This document shows, one piece after another, positions 6,637 to 9,091 of a stretch of 9,091 bases of DNA (the first letter of the stretch is position 1; each line of letters starts with the position of its first letter). Position numbers and translations under genes: made by a program. Source of the stretch: Alphaproteobacteria bacterium (GTDB lineage: Bacteria; Pseudomonadota; Alphaproteobacteria; Sphingomonadales; Sphingomonadaceae). The stretch spans positions 1 through 9,091 of the forward strand of contig JAHJSJ010000263.1 of the NCBI GenBank assembly GCA_018830415.1, written 5' to 3'. The notes under the pieces are model-generated. The model saw nothing but the letters and a program-made list of their open reading frames with translations, ran no database searches and was not told where the DNA came from.

Positions 6637-7265
6637 GCAAACACAGTAATTGGAATGTCGCCGCGTTCCTGCGCGCCGCGCAGCAGCCGGGCGATCGGCA
6701 AATCATGCTCGCCGCGCAGCGCCGCGTCAAACACCGCGCGCTTATCCGCCGCCCCGCCAAGCGTGAACACAATAGCGTCGGTATCCAGCAACGCGGGCAT
6801 GGTCAGCGTGATCCGGTCAAACGGCGCATTTGCGGGCAACGGGTCAGGCGTCAGGCGGCGAATGGCCAGCGGATCATCAAGCTGCGGGTTGGTGTTGGGG
6901 AACAGCGAGGCGATGTGACCATCCGCCCCCATGCCCAGCCATGTCAGCGCGAAATGCGGCGGCACGGCATCCTCAGCCAAGGCGGCGATGTGTGCACCGG
7001 CGGGTTCGATCAGCGCGCGGATCTTACCGGTGTTCGATGCTTCGTGACCCTCCGGCACAATCCGGTCGTCATTCGGCCAGACCGACAGCCCCTCCCAATC
7101 GATGCTGTCCACATGGCGCGCAATCAGGTCAGAGAGGATCGGAAACGGGGTCGACCCGCCGGGAATCGTGATCGCGGGCGATGATCCTGTGGCGCCAAGA
7201 TAGCGCGCCAGCCATTCGGCAATCGCGCGCGTATCGGCATTAGCGATGATGGTGATGTTGGGCAT
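6633..7265 (-). CDS. pgl: 6-phosphogluconolactonase
   Basis: Hydrolyses 6-phosphogluconolactone to 6-phosphogluconate, the step after glucose-6-phosphate dehydrogenase in the pentose phosphate and Entner-Doudoroff routes. This 210-residue protein has the family landmarks in order: ITIPGGSTPFPIL (phosphate-binding, residues 32-44), NDDRIVPEGHEASN (65-78, the usual DERxVPxxHxxSN) and GMGADGHIASLFP (111-123) with the probable catalytic His117. It is somewhat shorter than typical members, and the normal Glu of DER is Asp67. The related NagB glucosamine-6-phosphate isomerase family is less likely because of the LGMGADGHIASLFP form. Start ATG 7265 fits the first beta strand; the frame is open to 7325, but that extension would be encoded by a terminator hairpin. 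It forms a two-gene unit with the Nudix gene. No zwf or edd is next to it in the window. Confidence 0.88.
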   Translation of the reverse strand: MPNITIIANADTRAIAEWLARYLGATGSSPAITIPGGSTPFPILSDLIARHVDSIDWEGLSVWPNDDRIVPEGHEASNTGKIRALIEPAGAHIAALAEDAVPPHFALTWLGMGADGHIASLFPNTNPQLDDPLAIRRLTPDPLPANAPFDRITLTMPALLDTDAIVFTLGGAADKRAVFDAALRGEHDLPIARLLRGAQERGDIPITVFA

Positions 7266-7280
7266 GGGCCTGCATATAGC

Positions 7281-7314
7281 AAAAGGGCTGCTCCCGGATA
7301 ACCGGAAACAGCCC
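7281..7314 (-). terminator. Rho-independent terminator after dps
   Basis: On the minus strand GGGCTG-TTT-CCGG-TTAT-CCGG-GAG-CAGCCC forms a two-part stem with a 3x3 internal loop and a tetraloop, followed directly by TTTT (7284-7281). It lies 22 bases after the dps stop codon (7336). The T-tract ends only 15 bases before the pgl ATG, so dps transcription should mostly stop just ahead of pgl. Confidence 0.82.
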
Positions 7315-7335
7315 GCTTGTAGCAATCGGCCGCGA

Positions 7336-7797
7336 TTACGCCAGCAACGACTTCAGGAACCACACCCGCTGTTCGGCCATATCGGTCCAACCGTCGAGCA
7401 GTCCCTCAGTCGCATTATCGCCCGCCTGTTCAGCCAGCGGCTTCATCGCTTTGATCCGATCCGTGAGCGCGGCGTTGTCGCTGTGCAACTCCGCGATCAT
7501 ATCCTCGGCTGACAGAGCGGTATTGTCCTGATCCTTGATCTTGGTGTGCTGCGTCATTGCACCCAGTGATGTCAGCGTATCGGCATCAAGTTTGCGCACG
7601 CGTTCGGCAATCAGATCGATCTGATCGCGGATTTCCAGCGCCTGTTCATCGAACAACAGATGCAGGTCGCGGAAACGCGGGCCTTTGACATGCCAATGGA
7701 AATGCTTGGTCTTGATGAAAAGCGCGAAGTGATCAGCCAGCAGCCCGTTAAGTTCGGCAATCAAGGCGGCCTTCGAATTGGTTGCGGGTTCCGTCAT
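7336..7797 (-). CDS. dps: Dps-family ferritin-like iron storage / DNA protection protein
   Basis: A 153-residue ferritin-like protein expected to assemble into a 12-mer that oxidises Fe(II) with peroxide and stores the iron, guarding DNA in stress. The inter-subunit ferroxidase ligands are all visible with Dps spacing: His34 (in HFHWHVKGPRF), His46 (LHLLFDEQ), Asp61 and Glu65 (DLIAERV). The N-terminus is short (MTEPATNSK) and lacks the long Lys/Arg-rich tail used for DNA binding in E. coli Dps, so direct DNA binding is uncertain. ATG 7797 is chosen because GGAGAA (7807-7802) sits at ideal distance; an in-frame ATG at 7812 lies upstream of that site. It is flanked by its own control region (7798-7916) and a strong terminator, so it is probably a single-gene transcript. 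Confidence 0.93.
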   Translation of the reverse strand: MTEPATNSKAALIAELNGLLADHFALFIKTKHFHWHVKGPRFRDLHLLFDEQALEIRDQIDLIAERVRKLDADTLTSLGAMTQHTKIKDQDNTALSAEDMIAELHSDNAALTDRIKAMKPLAEQAGDNATEGLLDGWTDMAEQRVWFLKSLLA

Positions 7798-7801
7798 GCA
7801 A

Positions 7802-7807
7802 TTCTCC
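7802..7807 (-). promoter_or_regulatory. dps: Ribosome binding site of dps
   Basis: GGAGAA on the minus strand; the GGAG core ends 6 bases before ATG 7797. It decides the start in favour of 7797, since the in-frame ATG at 7812 lies upstream of it. Confidence 0.75.
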
Positions 7808-7850
7808 GTCATTTGTGTGCGTGCAGCGACAGGCTGCTGATGCTGAACCC

Positions 7851-7916
7851 AATATAGTGTTTGCACGGGTATTTGGTTAGAGGAGATTGTAATTCGCAAT
7901 AATCGCATAAAGCGAT
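7851..7916 (-). promoter_or_regulatory. Putative dps promoter with tandem dyad operator
   Basis: On the minus strand a -10-like TATATT lies at 7856-7851, with a weak -35-like TAACCA 17 bases upstream. Just upstream of that are two dyads of the same design: ATCG-N7-CGAT (7916-7902) and ATTG-N7-CAAT (7900-7886), separated by one base, centre-to-centre 16 bases. The four-base arms with 7-base spacers resemble half of an OxyR site (ATAG-N7-CTAT), and dps is an OxyR target in other bacteria, but the distance between dyads differs from the E. coli OxyR pattern. A Fur-type regulator is another possibility. The upstream dyad touches the stop codon of the preceding gene. Confidence 0.4.
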
Positions 7917-8479
7917 CACAATGGCACGAAACGAGCGTTCAAACCGATCAATAGCGCCGCAACAATCAGGCCAGCGGCCAGCCCCAACCGTAACGGGCGC
8001 AGCGGCCAGCGCGCCAGCCCAGCCGTCCCCACGCCCCAGCCCAGCGCCACCGCCGCCGCCCCGCCCAGCGCGCCGCCCAACCCGGTGGCGGCAGGCAGAT
8101 TGGCCCACGCCGCCAGCGCAAACACTACGAAGCGCGCACCATCCCCAATCTGGCGCGCCAGCAGCACGATAGCGATGGCGCCGAGCGAACGGGTGGGTTC
8201 TTGCGGCGGCTTCATCCGCACCGGCCAGGCGAGTTCCAGCGCGGCCAGACCCAGCGCAAAGGCAACCAGCATCTGCGCGGCGCGGTGCGGCAGCAACGCG
8301 GCAAACTCTGCGCCGATCCACGCCATCACCGCCGCGCTGATCGTCGCCGTCATGACGCCAATTACCAGCAAGGGCGCACTGCGCTCCAACGCATCGGCCA
8401 GTTGCGCAACCAACCATTGATCGCGCCCGCCCAGCGCCAGCGCGAACACCAGCAGCAGCGCGAGCAGAAAGCCGTCCAT
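7916..8479 (-). CDS. Small multi-pass membrane protein, probable degenerate TMEM165/GDT1 (UPF0016) relative
   Basis: A 187-residue, very hydrophobic protein with about six membrane segments in two similar halves. GDT1/UPF0016 cation transporters have two copies of an E-x-G-D-(K/R)-(T/S) motif, one in the first helix of each half. Here the corresponding places read LGGRDQ (residues 16-21) and QIGDGA (110-115): each acidic Glu is lost, and only the second keeps the GD. Length, the MDGFLLALLL start and the second-half LLARQIGDGARFVVFALAAW still resemble the family, so I call it a divergent member whose Mn2+/Ca2+ transport may be lost or altered. It starts at ATG 8479, 17 bases after the stop of the upstream PhoX-like gene, and is probably co-transcribed with it. 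No strong ribosome binding site is visible. Confidence 0.55.
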   Translation of the reverse strand: MDGFLLALLLVFALALGGRDQWLVAQLADALERSAPLLVIGVMTATISAAVMAWIGAEFAALLPHRAAQMLVAFALGLAALELAWPVRMKPPQEPTRSLGAIAIVLLARQIGDGARFVVFALAAWANLPAATGLGGALGGAAAVALGWGVGTAGLARWPLRPLRLGLAAGLIVAALLIGLNARFVPL

Positions 8480-8496
8480 TGCCTAAGGCCCGTTCC

Positions 8497-9091
8497 CTAA
8501 GCCGCCCAAGGCCCCGTAATTGCCAGCGTGGCGGTGGGGGCATAGGCGTTGACGAACAGCCACTTGCCATCGGGTGAGAAGCAAGCGCCCGCCGGTTCGG
8601 TCTGGATGCGCAGCCGCGCAAATTCATAGGCGCGACCCTGCGGCGTCACCCCGCGCAGGTGATTGTCGACCTCATCAGTATATTGATCTTCGCACACGAT
8701 CAGGTGGCCATTGGGGGCAACCGTCAGATTGTCGCCAAAATTGAACTGATCGGTGCTTTCGCTTTCGAAGAACAGTTCAACCCTATCGGGTGCGCCCGCC
8801 AGCCCCGGTGTCAGTTTGAAGATCTGGCCCAATTCCTTGGCGCCGCCGCTGGTGGCGCAGGCGAACACTTCGCCCGTGCCCATATGCAGCCCTTCGCCGC
8901 GCGCGATCAGCGCTGCGCCCTTGGCCGCCGCGCGCTGGCGCAAGTCGTCATTGGGGGCTTCCACGTCGTCGAGATCGACCCAGCTTACCCGCATCGGCTG
9001 ACCCACCACCATCGTGGGCGCGTTGCCAAAACTTGACCAGTTGCGCGTATCGGCCAGCCCGTCGATCACCATCGCCTGCAACCGTCCGCCT
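8497..9091 (-). CDS. PhoX/DUF839-family protein, C-terminal part (5' end outside window)
   Basis: The last 198 residues of a longer protein; the frame is open to the window edge (GGRLQAMVIDG...), so the apparent TTG start at 9081 is internal. The sequence matches the C-terminal region of PhoX-type proteins (DUF839): EGLHMGTGEVFACATSGG, DNLTVAPNGHLIVCED (a beta-propeller blade strand with acidic residues) and the terminal block GACFSPDGKWLFVNAYAPTATLAITGPW. Bacterial PhoX enzymes are secreted calcium/iron-dependent alkaline phosphatases exported by the Tat pathway, but the catalytic N-terminal part and any signal peptide are not in view, so enzyme activity cannot be judged here. It lies upstream of the GDT1-like gene in the same direction. 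Confidence 0.85.
   Translation of the reverse strand, partial: GGRLQAMVIDGLADTRNWSSFGNAPTMVVGQPMRVSWVDLDDVEAPNDDLRQRAAAKGAALIARGEGLHMGTGEVFACATSGGAKELGQIFKLTPGLAGAPDRVELFFESESTDQFNFGDNLTVAPNGHLIVCEDQYTDEVDNHLRGVTPQGRAYEFARLRIQTEPAGACFSPDGKWLFVNAYAPTATLAITGPWAA

Noticed and set aside
7266..7325. N-terminal extension of 6-phosphogluconolactonase starting at 7325
   Set aside because: The extra residues are encoded by the dps terminator hairpin, and homologues begin near MPNITIIAN.
7809..8627. 272-codon minus-strand frame overlapping the GDT1-like gene and the end of the PhoX-like gene
   Set aside because: It crosses two better-supported genes in another frame, is Ala/Gly/Arg-rich, and runs through the dps promoter region.

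Overview
The window is GC-rich chromosomal DNA of an alphaproteobacterium, most likely a sphingomonad or erythrobacter-type member of the Sphingomonadales. This is inferred from the high GC, the style of the proteins, and two kinds of short palindromic repeat that I recall as common in such genomes. No marker gene fixes the taxonomy. There is no mobile element with a transposase, no CRISPR array, and no tRNA or rRNA. The genes are mainly housekeeping, transport and stress genes.

Left part (1-3600, + strand): a biotin-dependent acyl-CoA carboxylase pair. The 5'-truncated alpha subunit (biotin carboxylase plus biotin carrier domain) is followed by its carboxyltransferase subunit. The 186-base gap between them is packed with palindromic repeats: an inverted pair of REP-like units that also supplies the alpha subunit's stop codon and last residues, then an 87-base imperfect palindrome. 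A second copy of that palindrome, in opposite orientation, lies directly after the carboxyltransferase gene.

Middle (3607-6141): an MFS drug-efflux-type transporter (Bcr/CflA family, - strand), then a short divergent intergenic region, then DNA polymerase IV (dinB, + strand) ending in a beta-clamp binding peptide.

Right part (6151-9091, all - strand; transcription runs right to left): a PhoX/DUF839-type protein cut off at the window edge, a small membrane protein resembling degenerate GDT1/UPF0016, a Dps ferritin-like protein with its own upstream control region and a clear rho-independent terminator, 6-phosphogluconolactonase, and a Nudix hydrolase translationally coupled to it by an ATGA overlap.

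I see no strong evidence of a new multi-gene system. The observations most worth checking are the repeat bracketing of the carboxyltransferase gene, the repeat-encoded C-terminus of the alpha subunit, the sharp GC dip inside the alpha-subunit gene, the double dyad upstream of dps, and the degenerate metal-transport motifs of the GDT1-like protein.
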